Below, piece by piece: positions 8,067-16,758 of a stretch of DNA of 43,372 nt. Positions within the stretch are counted from its first letter, which is position 1, and every line of letters starts with the position of its first letter. A model generated the notes under the pieces. It saw only the letters and a list, made by a program, of their open reading frames with translations. It searched no databases and was not told where the DNA came from. The DNA is taken from positions 1 through 43,372 of the forward strand of contig SBGD01000051.1 in NCBI GenBank assembly GCA_006226775.1, in the 5' to 3' direction. Origin of the DNA: Paracoccaceae bacterium. Lineage in GTDB: Bacteria; Pseudomonadota; Alphaproteobacteria; Rhodobacterales; Rhodobacteraceae. Position numbers and translations under genes: made by a program.

Positions 8067-8876
8067 TCAGGCGCCGTTGCGGAGGATCTGGTCCATGGTC
8101 ATCGAGGGCTGATCGCAGCCGGCATCGCCGACGATCCTGGCCGGCACGCCGGCCACGGTCTTGCACGGCGGCACCTCGGCCAGGACGACCGAGCCCGCGG
8201 CGATGCGCGCGCAATTGCCCACCCGGATATTGCCCAGCACCTTCGCCCCGGCGCCGATCAGCACGCCATCGCCGATCTTGGGGTGGCGGTCCTGCTCTTC
8301 CTTGCCGGTGCCGCCCAGGGTCACCGAATGCAGCATCGAGACATTGTCGCCCACCACCGCCGTCTCGCCGATGACGATGGAATGGGCGTGGTCGATCATG
8401 ATGCCCTTGCCGATGCGCGCGGCGGGGTGAATGTCGATGCCGAAGACCTCCGACACCCGCATCTGGATGAAATAGGCCATGTCGCGCCGCCCCTCGTGCC
8501 AGAGCCAATGGCCGATGCGATAGGCCTGCACCGCCTGGAAGCCCTTGAAGAACAGCAGCGGCTGAAGGAACCGGTGGCAGGCCGGGTCGCGGTCGTAGAC
8601 GGCGGAAATATCCGAGCGCGCCGCACGCCCGATCACCGGATTGGCGGCATAGGCCGCGTCACAGATCTCGCGCAGGATCTGTTCGGACATCTCGCCCGAG
8701 GCCAGTTTCAGCGACACCCGGTAGCTCAGCGCGCGTTCCAGCGTCGGGTGGTGCAGCACGCTTTGATGGATCAGCCCGCCCAGCAGCGGCTCATCCGCGA
8801 CCGCCTCTTCCGCTTCCGAGAGGATCCGCGCCCAGATCGGATCGACTTCCGCGATTTGCGCTTGTGTACGGGCCAT
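8067..8876 (-). CDS. cysE: Serine O-acetyltransferase
   Basis: A 269-residue enzyme that acetylates L-serine with acetyl-CoA to O-acetylserine, the first step of cysteine synthesis. The N-terminal helical SATase domain (WARILSEAEEAVADEPLL) is followed by a left-handed beta-helix of hexapeptide repeats (about residues 150-235: GIDIHPAARIGKGIMIDHA, VVGDNVSMLHSVTLGG). The catalytic residues are H in DHAHS and D earlier in the fold. The start at 8876 is fixed by GAGG 6 nt upstream. The C-terminal tail ends NGA rather than in isoleucine, the residue often used to bind cysteine synthase, so complex formation may be absent. It is divergent from the DksA-like gene. Confidence 0.95.
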   Translation of the reverse strand: MARTQAQIAEVDPIWARILSEAEEAVADEPLLGGLIHQSVLHHPTLERALSYRVSLKLASGEMSEQILREICDAAYAANPVIGRAARSDISAVYDRDPACHRFLQPLLFFKGFQAVQAYRIGHWLWHEGRRDMAYFIQMRVSEVFGIDIHPAARIGKGIMIDHAHSIVIGETAVVGDNVSMLHSVTLGGTGKEEQDRHPKIGDGVLIGAGAKVLGNIRVGNCARIAAGSVVLAEVPPCKTVAGVPARIVGDAGCDQPSMTMDQILRNGA

Positions 8877-8978
8877 GGCATCCTCGTATCGGCAGTTTGA
8901 ACCCGTGATATAACACCGCAGGTGGCATCGCCAAGCCCAAACCGGGCCAAAACCTTGCGGCGGAAGAGGGCGAAAATC

Positions 8979-9317
8979 ATGACCGACGCGGAAATCTCCC
9001 GGTTTCGCAAGGCGATAGAGGCCAGGCTGGCGGATCTCGAGGCGGAAAACGCGCGTGGCCGCGAGGGCCAGGCCACGGTGACGCTCGACCAGCAATCCAT
9101 CGGACGGCTCAGCCGCCAGGACGCGTTGCTGAGCCAGAGCATGGCCAAGGCCACCCAGGCCAGGCGCGATGCCGAGGCCGGGCGCCTGCGCCAGGCGCTG
9201 GCGCGGCTCGCGGGGGACGACTTCGGCTATTGCGAGGATTGCGGCGAGGAGATCGCCGCCAGGCGCCTCGCCTTCGACCCCGCCGTCACCCGCTGCATCT
9301 CCTGCGCCAGCGGGTAA
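8979..9317 (+). CDS. DksA/TraR-type C4 zinc-finger protein
   Basis: A 112-residue member of the TraR/DksA superfamily. A long N-terminal helical hairpin (residues 1-75, rich in A, R, E) is followed by a C-terminal C4 zinc finger: CEDC near residues 86-89 and CISC near 107-110. Such proteins enter the secondary channel of RNA polymerase, or are stand-alone zinc-finger relatives. The DxxDxA tip typical of true DksA is not evident, so a full DksA role is doubtful. The ATG at 8979 has GAAGAGGG upstream. It lies next to the distal end of the GTA cluster on the opposite strand and converges on it. Confidence 0.82.
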   Translation: MTDAEISRFRKAIEARLADLEAENARGREGQATVTLDQQSIGRLSRQDALLSQSMAKATQARRDAEAGRLRQALARLAGDDFGYCEDCGEEIAARRLAFDPAVTRCISCASG

Positions 9318-9398
9318 TCCGAATTGTGGAACGGAAGTCTATCGGAGTGACCTCCGGATCATGACCCATGGCCCGGAGCAGCCCTCCGATCGAGCCTC

Positions 9399-9566
9399 TC
9401 CCGGCCCGGAATCAAGCCGAAGGCGCCGGGCCAGCGGCGGCCCGCCCCCCGGGCTGCCGCTTTGTTGACGCCCGCGCATCGCTCCGGGGTCGTCCGGACC
9501 TGGCCAAGATAAACTGCACAGAATAACCGTTGCAGCGGCATCCCGCGGGCCGCCGCTGGCCCGGCT
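9399..9566. repeat. Dispersed inverted-arm element, copy 2
   Basis: This copy of the 10-180 element fills most of the 331-bp gene-free interval between the DksA-like gene and the distal end of the GTA cluster. Arms at 9425-9445 and 9545-9565 are perfectly complementary over 21 bp. The one arm difference from copy 1 (T-A to G-C) is compensated. The central 80 bp diverge more than the arms. A 7-bp hairpin (CTTTTGC/GCAAAAG, 9577-9597) follows it. No gene is visible in 9318-9648. Confidence 0.75.
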
Positions 9567-9648
9567 CAGGTCGTGCCTTTTGCAATGCCCGCAAAAGACG
9601 AATTCCACCCGTTCCACCCCTTCCCACCTCGCTCCGGCCTGCGCCATG

Positions 9649-9945
9649 TCACGCCGCTTTCCGCGCCGCCCGCCATTCCAGCAGCAGCCGGAACACCGTC
9701 TCCAGGCAGCGGCAATAGCGCTCTTCGCCCAGCGCCGGCTCCTCTGCCAAGGGCCGCGCCCGCGCCGCCGCCATCAGCGTGCCATTGCCCCAGTCGCGGT
9801 GCGGGCGGCCCATGCGCCGGGCGTAGCGGTCGGCGAAATCCGCCTCCTCGATCATCCGCCGGCAGAGCGCCTCGCGCGCGGCCTCGGGCACCAGGAGAAG
9901 CGCGCGCGCCGCCGCCGTCACGTCGCCATGCAGCACCGGGCGCAT
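9649..9945 (-). CDS. Small protein at the distal end of the GTA cluster, function unknown
   Basis: A 98-residue protein coupled to the large baseplate gene: its ATG shares one base with that gene's stop (TGATG). It is helical and rich in alanine and arginine, with motifs AARALLLVPEAAREALCRRM, a FADRYARRMGR segment and DWGNGTLMAAA. There is no signal peptide or membrane span. I recall an uncharacterised DUF (DUF7742-like) in the same place in related genomes, but I cannot confirm it. It is not one of the numbered R. capsulatus g1-g15 genes. Co-translation with g15 suggests a role in particle assembly or its control. Confidence 0.72.
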   Translation of the reverse strand: MRPVLHGDVTAAARALLLVPEAAREALCRRMIEEADFADRYARRMGRPHRDWGNGTLMAAARARPLAEEPALGEERYCRCLETVFRLLLEWRAARKAA

Positions 9946-12900
9946 CAGCCCGGCCACCGCGCAAAGGGCCCCGGCCCGTAGACATCCGAGATCTGCGCCA
10001 CCTCGACGGCAAACCCCGGCCCCGCGCCGTCCGCGCCCTGCATCGCCGCGGTATAGGTGAACTCCGGCGCATCCAGCGTCACCTCGCGCAGCACGTTGAC
10101 CCCGTCCATGACCCGCAACAGGTAGCGCTCGGACACCTCGCCCAGCGGCACCTCGGCCAGGTCCCAGCTGTCGCCGTCGATCCGGGTGCGCCGGATCCAG
10201 CTCAGGCCCAGATCGCCGCCCGTCCAGACACCGCGCAGATGCGCCGGGCTGTAGGGCCGCAGCCCGTTGCCGTCGAAGGCATGGACCTCCTCGACATAGG
10301 AGGGATCGCTGACCGGACGTTGCGCCGGGCCGATCCGGTAGTGCCGCGCCAGCCGGCGGGCCGAAGAGGCCAGGTTGATCTGCTGCGGCGCCCCGTCGAG
10401 ACGCACCACGTAGGACCCCACCGGCCAGGTCTCGGGCATCAGCGCATCGGTGCCCAACTGCCCGCGCAACCGGTGGCTGAGCAGCCAGGTATCGCTGTCG
10501 ATCAACTCGGCATCGCGGAACTGGAACAGCTCCCATCCCCCCGGCGTGCCATCGCCGATGGCGCAGAGGTTGGCGCCCGACAAAAGCCCGGCGTCGCCCA
10601 CCGAAGAGAAGGCCCCGGTCAGGAGCTTGACCTGCACCGCGTCGCCGCGGTCGATCAGCCCGGGCCGGGCAGCACCCAGCGGCGTCTCGGTGACGCCAAA
10701 ACTGGCGCGGGCGGCAAAGACATCGTTCAGCTCATAGCCCGAGTCCTGCGGCGCGTCATAGACCGCCACGCTGCCCGGCCAGGGCTTGGCCGTCACCGCC
10801 AGGTGCGGCGCATGCGGCACCTCGTCGCCGGTCATCAGCGGCAGGTCGAGAAACAGCGGCAACACCGGCACCGGGGCGACGAATTCGCTGATCGGTGCGG
10901 CCTCGTCGGGCAGGTCGAGCGGGCGGTAGACCCCGGGCTCGATCCGCACCGCCTCGACGATCTGCTCGCGGCCGACCTCCAGCCGGTCGACGCGGTAAAG
11001 CGCCCGCCCCTGCGCATCGGGCAGCGACACCACGTCGCCCGGCCCGATGTCCAGCCGCGACGGCGGCAGGGCAAAGCGCGCCTGTTCGCGCGCCACCCGC
11101 GCCTCGGCCAGCCAGCGCTCGACGGTCTGGCGGCCCTCGGCGCGGGTCATCACCAGCGGGATCTCGCTGCGCGCCACCGCATGGGTGGCCTCGTCGGGCA
11201 GCACCGCCTCTTCGGCGATGGTGGCATAATCGCCGTCCGATTGCAGGAACTCCAGCCGCACCCGCCCGGACATGTCGGCCTCGGAGATGCGGCTTTGCAC
11301 CAGCGTGCCGTCGAGATCATCGCTCAGCGCCAGCCGCTCGGCGTCGATCTCATGCGCCTGCTGCCCGTCGCGCATCCGGAAGACCAGCTTTCCGCCCCGC
11401 TCCACCGCGTCGAAGCCGTAACGCAGCATCAGCGGTTGCAGCAGCCTGCGCATGTCGCCGCTCACCTCGCCCAGGTAGCCGCGCACGAAACCGTGCAGGC
11501 CCGAGACGTCGAAGGCCGGCACCCCGGCCTCGAGGCAGATCTCGGCCACCAGCCGCGCCAGCGACAGCCCCGAGACCCGCCCGTTGAGCCAATGGCCGCG
11601 CGCATAGTTGCCGCCATCGCGCCAGAGCGCGGCATTGCCGGGGAAATAGGGGAAGGGCCGCGTGTCCCAGGCCCAGGCAAAGGCGCGGCTGAGGTCGATC
11701 ATCGGCCCGCCGTATTCCTCGGACACCGGGTTGTTGGCCGGATCGGCCCAGAACTCCGTCACCGCGCGCAGATACTGCCGCTGGATCAGCTCGTCGCGCC
11801 GCCCGTCGGAATACCTGGGCAGATCGGATTCGCTCGATTTCGGATCGAGGAACTTGTTGGGCTGGTTGGTGCCCTTGTCCACCGCGGCGCAGCCGAATTC
11901 GGTGAACCAGACCGGCTTGGCCTGCGGCACCCAAGGTGTGGGCGTGGCCTGGCGCACGCCGCCGATGCGGTCGTGATGCGCATTGGCCCACCAGTTGCGG
12001 ATGTCCTTGTAGCGAAACACCCAAGGTTCGTCATGCGCGCCATCGCTGATCGGCGCGCGCCGCTGCGCCGCCTGCGCCTCGGGCGTCGGGTAGTACCAGT
12101 CGTAGCCCTCGCCCCCCGCCACGTTGCCGCGCAGGTAGTCGAGGTTGTAGATCGCGCCGAACCCCGCATCGGCATGGTCGGTGCCCTCGCGCCAGTCCGA
12201 CAGCGGCATGTAGTTGTCGATGCCGATGAAGTCGATATTGGCATCGGCCCAGAGCGGATCGAGGTGAAACAGCACGTCGCCCGAGCCGTCCTGCGGATGA
12301 TAGCCGAAATACTCCGACCAGTCGGCGGCATAGGAAATCTTCACGTCCGGCCCGACGATGCTTCGCACATCCGCCGCCAGCTGGATCAGCGCCTCGACCG
12401 CCGGAAAGCTGCCCCCCGCCCCGCGGATCTGCGTCAGCCCGCGCATTTCCGAGCCGATGCAGAAGGCATCCACCCCGCCCGAGGCCGCGCAGAGCGTGGC
12501 ATAATGCAGGATGAAGCGGCGATAACCCCAGGCCTGCGGCCCGCTGTAGCCCACCGTCTGGCCTTGCAGCGTCGGCACCTCGGCCAGCAGACCGCGGATC
12601 GCCGGCGACAGGGCCGAGACCCCGCCAAGGCTGAAATCCCCGGGCTGGGCGGTGCCGAAGAAGGCCGCCACCTCGGCCTCTGCCGCCGCACTGCCATCGG
12701 GCGAGCCTGCCTGCCCCGGTGCCTTGGAGGTGGTGATCCGGCCGCGCCAGGGCAGCACCGGCTGGTCGGCCCCATCGCTGTAGGGATCGGCCAGGCCATT
12801 GCCCGCCATCTGCTCCATCAGGATGAAGGGATAGAACATCGCCGCCTGACCGCGCGTCTGCAATTCGCGCAGCGCCTCGAGCACCGAAGCATCCGAGGGC

Positions 12901-13940
12901 GTGCCGCCATAGACCGGCTCGTCGGCCTCGTCCCGCGGCACCAGACCGACCGCGCCGCGCGTCAGCCCGCTCACCTGCCAGGCCATTTCGCGGCCGTCGA
13001 ACGCCGCCTGTTCCACCTTGGGCTGGACCTCGCAGGCGCCGCAGCGCAGGTCATTGCCGAACCAGCAGACCACCAGCGAGGCCGCGCCCACGTTGGGGCA
13101 CTCCTGCGTCAACTGGTCGAGCGAGGCGAGAAGATCGGTCTGCGCCGAGGGCGCATTGCTGTTGGCCGAACGATAGTCGCCCTTGCCGTACTGGTAGTGC
13201 ACCGGCGTCGTGGCCAGGGCATATTCCCCGGTGCCGGGGATCAGCGCGACGGCTTGCAGGTTGTGCGGCACCTCCTCGGCGCCCTCGGGCGTGGAGAGCT
13301 GCACCGGCTTGGTCACCTCGAAGCTGAACTGCGGCACCCGGTTGCCATAGTCCGAGAGGTCGAGATCCTCGAACACCACGTAGGCGGTGCCGCGATAGGC
13401 CGGCACCGCGCCGGTGCCCTCGACCGCCTCGATCTTGGGGTCGGGCAATTGATCCTTCGTGCCGGCATAGACCCGCATGTTGAGCGTATCGGGCGCGATC
13501 TCCTGCCCATCGGCCCAGATCCGGCCGATGCCGGTGATCTCGCCCTCGCAGATCGCAATGGCAAGGTTGACCGAATAGCGATAGCTCACCGTCTTGACCT
13601 TGGGCTGGGGCGGCGCGCCCTTGCCGCCGCTGCCGCCGCTCTTGGCGACATCGACATGCTCGGTGAAGCCGCTGGCCCAGATCACCTGCCCCGACATGCG
13701 CACCCGGCCGTAGCTGCGCGCCACCGGCGCGCCTTCGCCGGCGCGGTTGACCCGGAAGCGGTCGATGCGGTTGCCTTCGGCCACCACCTCCGACCCCTGG
13801 CCCATCAGCCGCTGGTCGATCGCCCGGCCGATCGAAGCGCCGACAAAGCGCCCCACGGCAGTCATCGACAGGCCAAGGACGGTGCCGCCCAGGCTGCTGC
13901 CCAGCGCCGCGCCGGCTGCGGAAAGAACAATCGTCGCCAT
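9945..13940 (-). CDS. GTA g15: large baseplate/host-specificity protein with TIM-barrel domain
   Basis: At 1331 residues this is the largest protein of the cluster and corresponds to R. capsulatus g15 (rcc01698, the megatron protein). It forms the distal part of the tail baseplate and contacts the recipient cell. The N-terminal hydrophobic stretch (ATIVLSAAGAALGSSLGGTVLG) is typical. A glycoside-hydrolase-like TIM-barrel lies at about residues 440-720 (DFIGIDNYMPLSDW, WFTEFGCAAVDKG). Beta-rich phage-tail hub and fibre-like domains follow. The reading frame is intact over 4 kb. It begins 13 nt after the g14 stop and overlaps the small downstream gene by one base. Confidence 0.92.
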   Translation of the reverse strand: MATIVLSAAGAALGSSLGGTVLGLSMTAVGRFVGASIGRAIDQRLMGQGSEVVAEGNRIDRFRVNRAGEGAPVARSYGRVRMSGQVIWASGFTEHVDVAKSGGSGGKGAPPQPKVKTVSYRYSVNLAIAICEGEITGIGRIWADGQEIAPDTLNMRVYAGTKDQLPDPKIEAVEGTGAVPAYRGTAYVVFEDLDLSDYGNRVPQFSFEVTKPVQLSTPEGAEEVPHNLQAVALIPGTGEYALATTPVHYQYGKGDYRSANSNAPSAQTDLLASLDQLTQECPNVGAASLVVCWFGNDLRCGACEVQPKVEQAAFDGREMAWQVSGLTRGAVGLVPRDEADEPVYGGTPSDASVLEALRELQTRGQAAMFYPFILMEQMAGNGLADPYSDGADQPVLPWRGRITTSKAPGQAGSPDGSAAAEAEVAAFFGTAQPGDFSLGGVSALSPAIRGLLAEVPTLQGQTVGYSGPQAWGYRRFILHYATLCAASGGVDAFCIGSEMRGLTQIRGAGGSFPAVEALIQLAADVRSIVGPDVKISYAADWSEYFGYHPQDGSGDVLFHLDPLWADANIDFIGIDNYMPLSDWREGTDHADAGFGAIYNLDYLRGNVAGGEGYDWYYPTPEAQAAQRRAPISDGAHDEPWVFRYKDIRNWWANAHHDRIGGVRQATPTPWVPQAKPVWFTEFGCAAVDKGTNQPNKFLDPKSSESDLPRYSDGRRDELIQRQYLRAVTEFWADPANNPVSEEYGGPMIDLSRAFAWAWDTRPFPYFPGNAALWRDGGNYARGHWLNGRVSGLSLARLVAEICLEAGVPAFDVSGLHGFVRGYLGEVSGDMRRLLQPLMLRYGFDAVERGGKLVFRMRDGQQAHEIDAERLALSDDLDGTLVQSRISEADMSGRVRLEFLQSDGDYATIAEEAVLPDEATHAVARSEIPLVMTRAEGRQTVERWLAEARVAREQARFALPPSRLDIGPGDVVSLPDAQGRALYRVDRLEVGREQIVEAVRIEPGVYRPLDLPDEAAPISEFVAPVPVLPLFLDLPLMTGDEVPHAPHLAVTAKPWPGSVAVYDAPQDSGYELNDVFAARASFGVTETPLGAARPGLIDRGDAVQVKLLTGAFSSVGDAGLLSGANLCAIGDGTPGGWELFQFRDAELIDSDTWLLSHRLRGQLGTDALMPETWPVGSYVVRLDGAPQQINLASSARRLARHYRIGPAQRPVSDPSYVEEVHAFDGNGLRPYSPAHLRGVWTGGDLGLSWIRRTRIDGDSWDLAEVPLGEVSERYLLRVMDGVNVLREVTLDAPEFTYTAAMQGADGAGPGFAVEVAQISDVYGPGPFARWPG

Positions 13941-13953
13941 CAGGGGACCTCCT

Positions 13954-14382
13954 TCAAGGAAATGCGAAACGCGCCACGATGCGCCGCGCCCAGGGGCCGC
14001 TCAGCGGGCTCTCGATGACCCCGTGGCCGCTGTAGGAATGAATGAACGAAGGCGCCGCGCCGATCCCGGCCTGAAGCCCCAGGTGCTTGGCCACCGCGCC
14101 GTCGCGCATCCGGAACAAGAGCACGTCGCCCGGGGCCGCCTCGCCCCGGTCTTTCGGCACCAGATGCGCCCGTGCCGCGCGCCACAACCGCTCGTCGCCC
14201 TGCGGCTCCGACCAGTCGCGGGTATAGGCGGGCACTGCCTCGGGCTCACCGCCCAGAACCTCGCGCCAGACCCCGCGCAACAGCCCCAGGCAATCGCAGC
14301 CCGCGCCCCGGACCGAGGCCTGGTGCAGATAGGGCGTGCCGATCCAGCCGCGCGCCACCGCCACGACCCTGTCGCCGCTCAT
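13954..14382 (-). CDS. GTA g14: NlpC/P60 cell-wall peptidase
   Basis: This 142-residue cysteine peptidase is thought to cleave peptidoglycan cross-peptides during DNA delivery; it is the R. capsulatus g14 (rcc01697) counterpart. The catalytic cysteine is in GAGCDCLGL near residue 29. The catalytic histidine is probably in VAKHLGL near residue 100, followed by FIHSYSGHGV. It overlaps the g13 stop by 4 bases (ATGA), so translation is coupled. It has no signal peptide, consistent with a particle component. Confidence 0.92.
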   Translation of the reverse strand: MSGDRVVAVARGWIGTPYLHQASVRGAGCDCLGLLRGVWREVLGGEPEAVPAYTRDWSEPQGDERLWRAARAHLVPKDRGEAAPGDVLLFRMRDGAVAKHLGLQAGIGAAPSFIHSYSGHGVIESPLSGPWARRIVARFAFP

Positions 14383-15263
14383 CGCCGGCTCCCGCCCGCG
14401 GTACTGCCCGACCGTGCCGGGTTGACCAGCAGCCAGTCGTCCTCGGGAACATCCGGGAAGCCCTGGTAGTTCAACAGGTTGTTGAACTTGAACCGGCAGG
14501 TCTCGACCCGCTTGTCACAACCCGCGGTCAGCCGGACCAGGTCGCCCACGGCAATCTGCGCGCGCAAGGGCTCCCAAAGCTCGATCTGCTGGCCTTTGCC
14601 GCCCCGCGCATCGCGCTTGATCGCGCCGTACAGGCCCTTGGCCGCGCCGCTCAGCACATCCATCCGCCCGCGCCGGAACCAGTCGGGCTCGAACGCTCCA
14701 TCGGTCTCGACCGTCACCGTCGAGGTTTCCTCGACCGACAGCACCGGCCCCTCCCAGACATAGCCCGGCGTGGCGAGGTCGAAGCGACAGCCGCCATCGC
14801 CCAGAACCGCCGTGCAGGGCGCCTGGTAGACCCGTCCGAAAGGCCGGTTCAACGCCTCCGACAAGCCCCGCAACTCGGCCTCGAAGGCGCCGTCGATCCG
14901 CCGCATCTCGCCGATCGTGCCGCGAAACAGCAGGTGCCGCTGGCCGACATCCTGCCAGTTGACCAGCCAGGCCCGCACGTCGGCTCCATCGTAGCGCCCG
15001 GCCAGGATATCCGCCTCGGTGATCGCCGCATCGCTCAGCGCGCCCACGGCCTCGGTATTGTCCACCGACAGCCCGGTGCCCTGCTGCAGGGCCATGGCGC
15101 TCATCCCGGTATCGGCGCGGAACACCAGCCCGTCGAATTCCAGCGCGCGGTCGTGATCGGTAAAGCCCTGCACCGTGCCATCGGCCCGCGCAATCGCCCA
15201 GGCGCGGCAGAGCGTCGTCAGACCGCCCGCCAGGTGCGCCTGCATCTCCCCCGAGAGCGCCAT
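14379..15263 (-). CDS. GTA g13: tail hub protein, DUF2163
   Basis: This 294-residue protein belongs to the DUF2163/BR0599 family, the counterpart of R. capsulatus g13 (rcc01696), the hub at the tail end. The N-terminal part holds the DUF2163 fold (YRADGTVQGFTDHDRALEF-like segment). The C-terminal part carries cysteines in PCTAVLGDGGC and in GCDKRVETC. This spacing fits the iron-sulfur cluster reported for tail-hub proteins of this type and of lambda gpL, although I infer the cluster from the residues alone. The start overlaps the g12 stop by one base. Confidence 0.9.
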   Translation of the reverse strand: MALSGEMQAHLAGGLTTLCRAWAIARADGTVQGFTDHDRALEFDGLVFRADTGMSAMALQQGTGLSVDNTEAVGALSDAAITEADILAGRYDGADVRAWLVNWQDVGQRHLLFRGTIGEMRRIDGAFEAELRGLSEALNRPFGRVYQAPCTAVLGDGGCRFDLATPGYVWEGPVLSVEETSTVTVETDGAFEPDWFRRGRMDVLSGAAKGLYGAIKRDARGGKGQQIELWEPLRAQIAVGDLVRLTAGCDKRVETCRFKFNNLLNYQGFPDVPEDDWLLVNPARSGSTAGGSRR

Positions 15264-15895
15264 CAGATCCGCACCTCGACCACCGGCACATTCGGCACTT
15301 CGCCCGCCTGGAACGAGGCCACCGAGGTGGTGATCCGGTCGGTGTCGAACCGCACCGGCACGTCGAACTCGAAGCCCGCGGTGATCTCGACATCCTGCAA
15401 GGGGGGGCGCTCGAAAGTCACCACGCCGGTCGCGGTGTCCAGCTCCCAGTGGATGCCCTCGCGCAGCTCGTCACCCTGCACGCCGACGCGCACCGATCCG
15501 CGCACCGGCTTGGTGATGGGCCGCGGATACTCCGCCTCGCCCGAGCGATAGGTCTTGAAGAGCGGATAGGCCACCGAGGCCCCGTCGCCGATGGCAATCA
15601 CCTGGTCGGTATATTCCACCTCGCGGCTGGGACGGCTGGACTTGTAGTCCGACCAGTCCTTCCAGCGAAAGCCGTAAAGCTGGCCGCGCCGCGCCTCGAA
15701 AAACCCGATCAAGGTCTCGATATCGTCGAGCGACCGCAGGCCCACCCCGGCATCATAGCGCCTTCGCGACTGCGCCCAGGGGGTGTTGCGCTCCTCGAAC
15801 CCGTTGGCCAGCGTGACCACGTCGGTCCGCCGCTCGGGCCCGCCGACCGAGCCGAAACTCAGGTTGGCAGGAAACCGTACCTCGTGAAATGCCAT
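15263..15895 (-). CDS. GTA g12: distal tail protein, DUF2460
   Basis: A 210-residue DUF2460 protein (R. capsulatus g12, rcc01695) that links the tail tube to the hub. The start at 15895 begins MAFHEVRFPANLSFGS and has GGGGAG 5 nt upstream; the longer frame upstream is non-coding. Typical segments are GGPERRTDVVTLANGFEERN and the later RWKDWSDYKS. A 16-nt gap separates it from g11, one of the few real gaps in the tail genes. Confidence 0.92.
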   Translation of the reverse strand: MAFHEVRFPANLSFGSVGGPERRTDVVTLANGFEERNTPWAQSRRRYDAGVGLRSLDDIETLIGFFEARRGQLYGFRWKDWSDYKSSRPSREVEYTDQVIAIGDGASVAYPLFKTYRSGEAEYPRPITKPVRGSVRVGVQGDELREGIHWELDTATGVVTFERPPLQDVEITAGFEFDVPVRFDTDRITTSVASFQAGEVPNVPVVEVRI

Positions 15896-15911
15896 CTTTC
15901 TCCCCTTTCGC

Positions 15912-16562
15912 TTACCGGTTGCGGTTGCCCCGGGCCAGCACCCGGCCCATCTGGGCGGCGATCTGGCTCTGGCTGCGGGCAAAGCCCTGCACATCCGGCG
16001 TCTGGATGTTCATCACCACATTGACCGGCCTGGCCCCGCCCGAGGCCTGCACGCCGAGCTTGCCATTGGCGCCGCGCGCCAGCGGCATGATCGCCTCCGG
16101 CCCGGCCTCGCCCATCAGCCCCATGCCGCCGCGCATCGGAAAATGCGTCGGCCCGCCGACGATGCCGCCATTGGCAAAGGGCGTGACCCGGCCCTGGCTG
16201 AAGGCGCCGCCCTTCTCGAAGGGCATGATGCTGCTCATCATGCCGCCCAGGAGCGAGCCGAAGTGATCCGTCACCGGCTTCATCACCGCACTATAGGCCG
16301 CGTTGATCATCGACTGGCCGATGACGTTCAGCGCCTGCGAGAAATTCATCCCGTCGAGGATCACGCCATCGATGGCCTTCCTCAGCCCGCCCGACAGCGT
16401 CGTGCTCAGCGACCGCGCCTGGTTGCCCGTCGCGGCAAAGGTCTGGTGAATGCGCTGCAATTCCGCGTCGAACCCCGCCGCCAACCCGCTGGCCGAGCCC
16501 AGCGACTGTGCCAGCGCATCGACCGTCACGTCCAGATCGTCGAACCCGTCAAGTTCCGCCAT
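15912..16562 (-). CDS. GTA g11: short tape measure protein
   Basis: A 216-residue protein corresponding to R. capsulatus g11 (rcc01694). It sets tail length and may enter the recipient envelope. The N-terminal half is helical (LDVTVDALAQSLGSASGLAAGF). The centre is glycine-rich (FGSLLGGMMSSIMPFEKGGAF, GGIVGGPTHFPMRGGMGLMGEAGPEAIMPL), as in many tape measure C-termini. It is far shorter than phage tape measures, which agrees with the very short GTA tail. The ATG at 16562 has AGGATGAGG upstream; 16583 is an alternative. Confidence 0.88.
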   Translation of the reverse strand: MAELDGFDDLDVTVDALAQSLGSASGLAAGFDAELQRIHQTFAATGNQARSLSTTLSGGLRKAIDGVILDGMNFSQALNVIGQSMINAAYSAVMKPVTDHFGSLLGGMMSSIMPFEKGGAFSQGRVTPFANGGIVGGPTHFPMRGGMGLMGEAGPEAIMPLARGANGKLGVQASGGARPVNVVMNIQTPDVQGFARSQSQIAAQMGRVLARGNRNR

Positions 16563-16566
16563 CGCC

Positions 16567-16758
16567 TCATCCTTTCTCATCATCCGGGAACGCCGCGATC
16601 AGCGCGTTCAGCCGGTCCCGCGTCAGCGGCGCATCGCCGCCGCCGACCCCGAGCATCAGCATCAGCTCCGCCGGGGTCAGCGCCCAGAAATCCGCCGGTT
16701 TCAGCGCCAGCCCGCCAAGCCCCGCCTTCAGCAGCCGGGGCCAGTTGATCCGGCTCAC
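16567..16758 (-). CDS. GTA g10.1: tail assembly chaperone-like protein, rcc01693 family
   Basis: A 63-residue protein starting with GTG at 16758 and recognisable from INWPRLLKAGLGGLALKP and FWALTPAELMLML as the rcc01693/TIGR02216 family. GTGA overlaps the g10 stop, so it is read by reinitiation or by a -1 shift. Its frame stays open for about 100 codons upstream, under g10. A GGGG run sits directly before the g10 stop. By position it resembles the T part of phage G/GT tail chaperones; this is inference. Confidence 0.85.
   Translation of the reverse strand: MSRINWPRLLKAGLGGLALKPADFWALTPAELMLMLGVGGGDAPLTRDRLNALIAAFPDDEKG

Noticed and set aside
9573-14018. A 1481-codon open frame on the plus strand opposite the g15 gene.
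   Set aside because: It is antisense to an intact known gene. In GC-rich DNA with strong third-base bias, one antisense frame is often free of stops. Its translation is low in complexity, rich in R, H, P and Q, and shows no domain.
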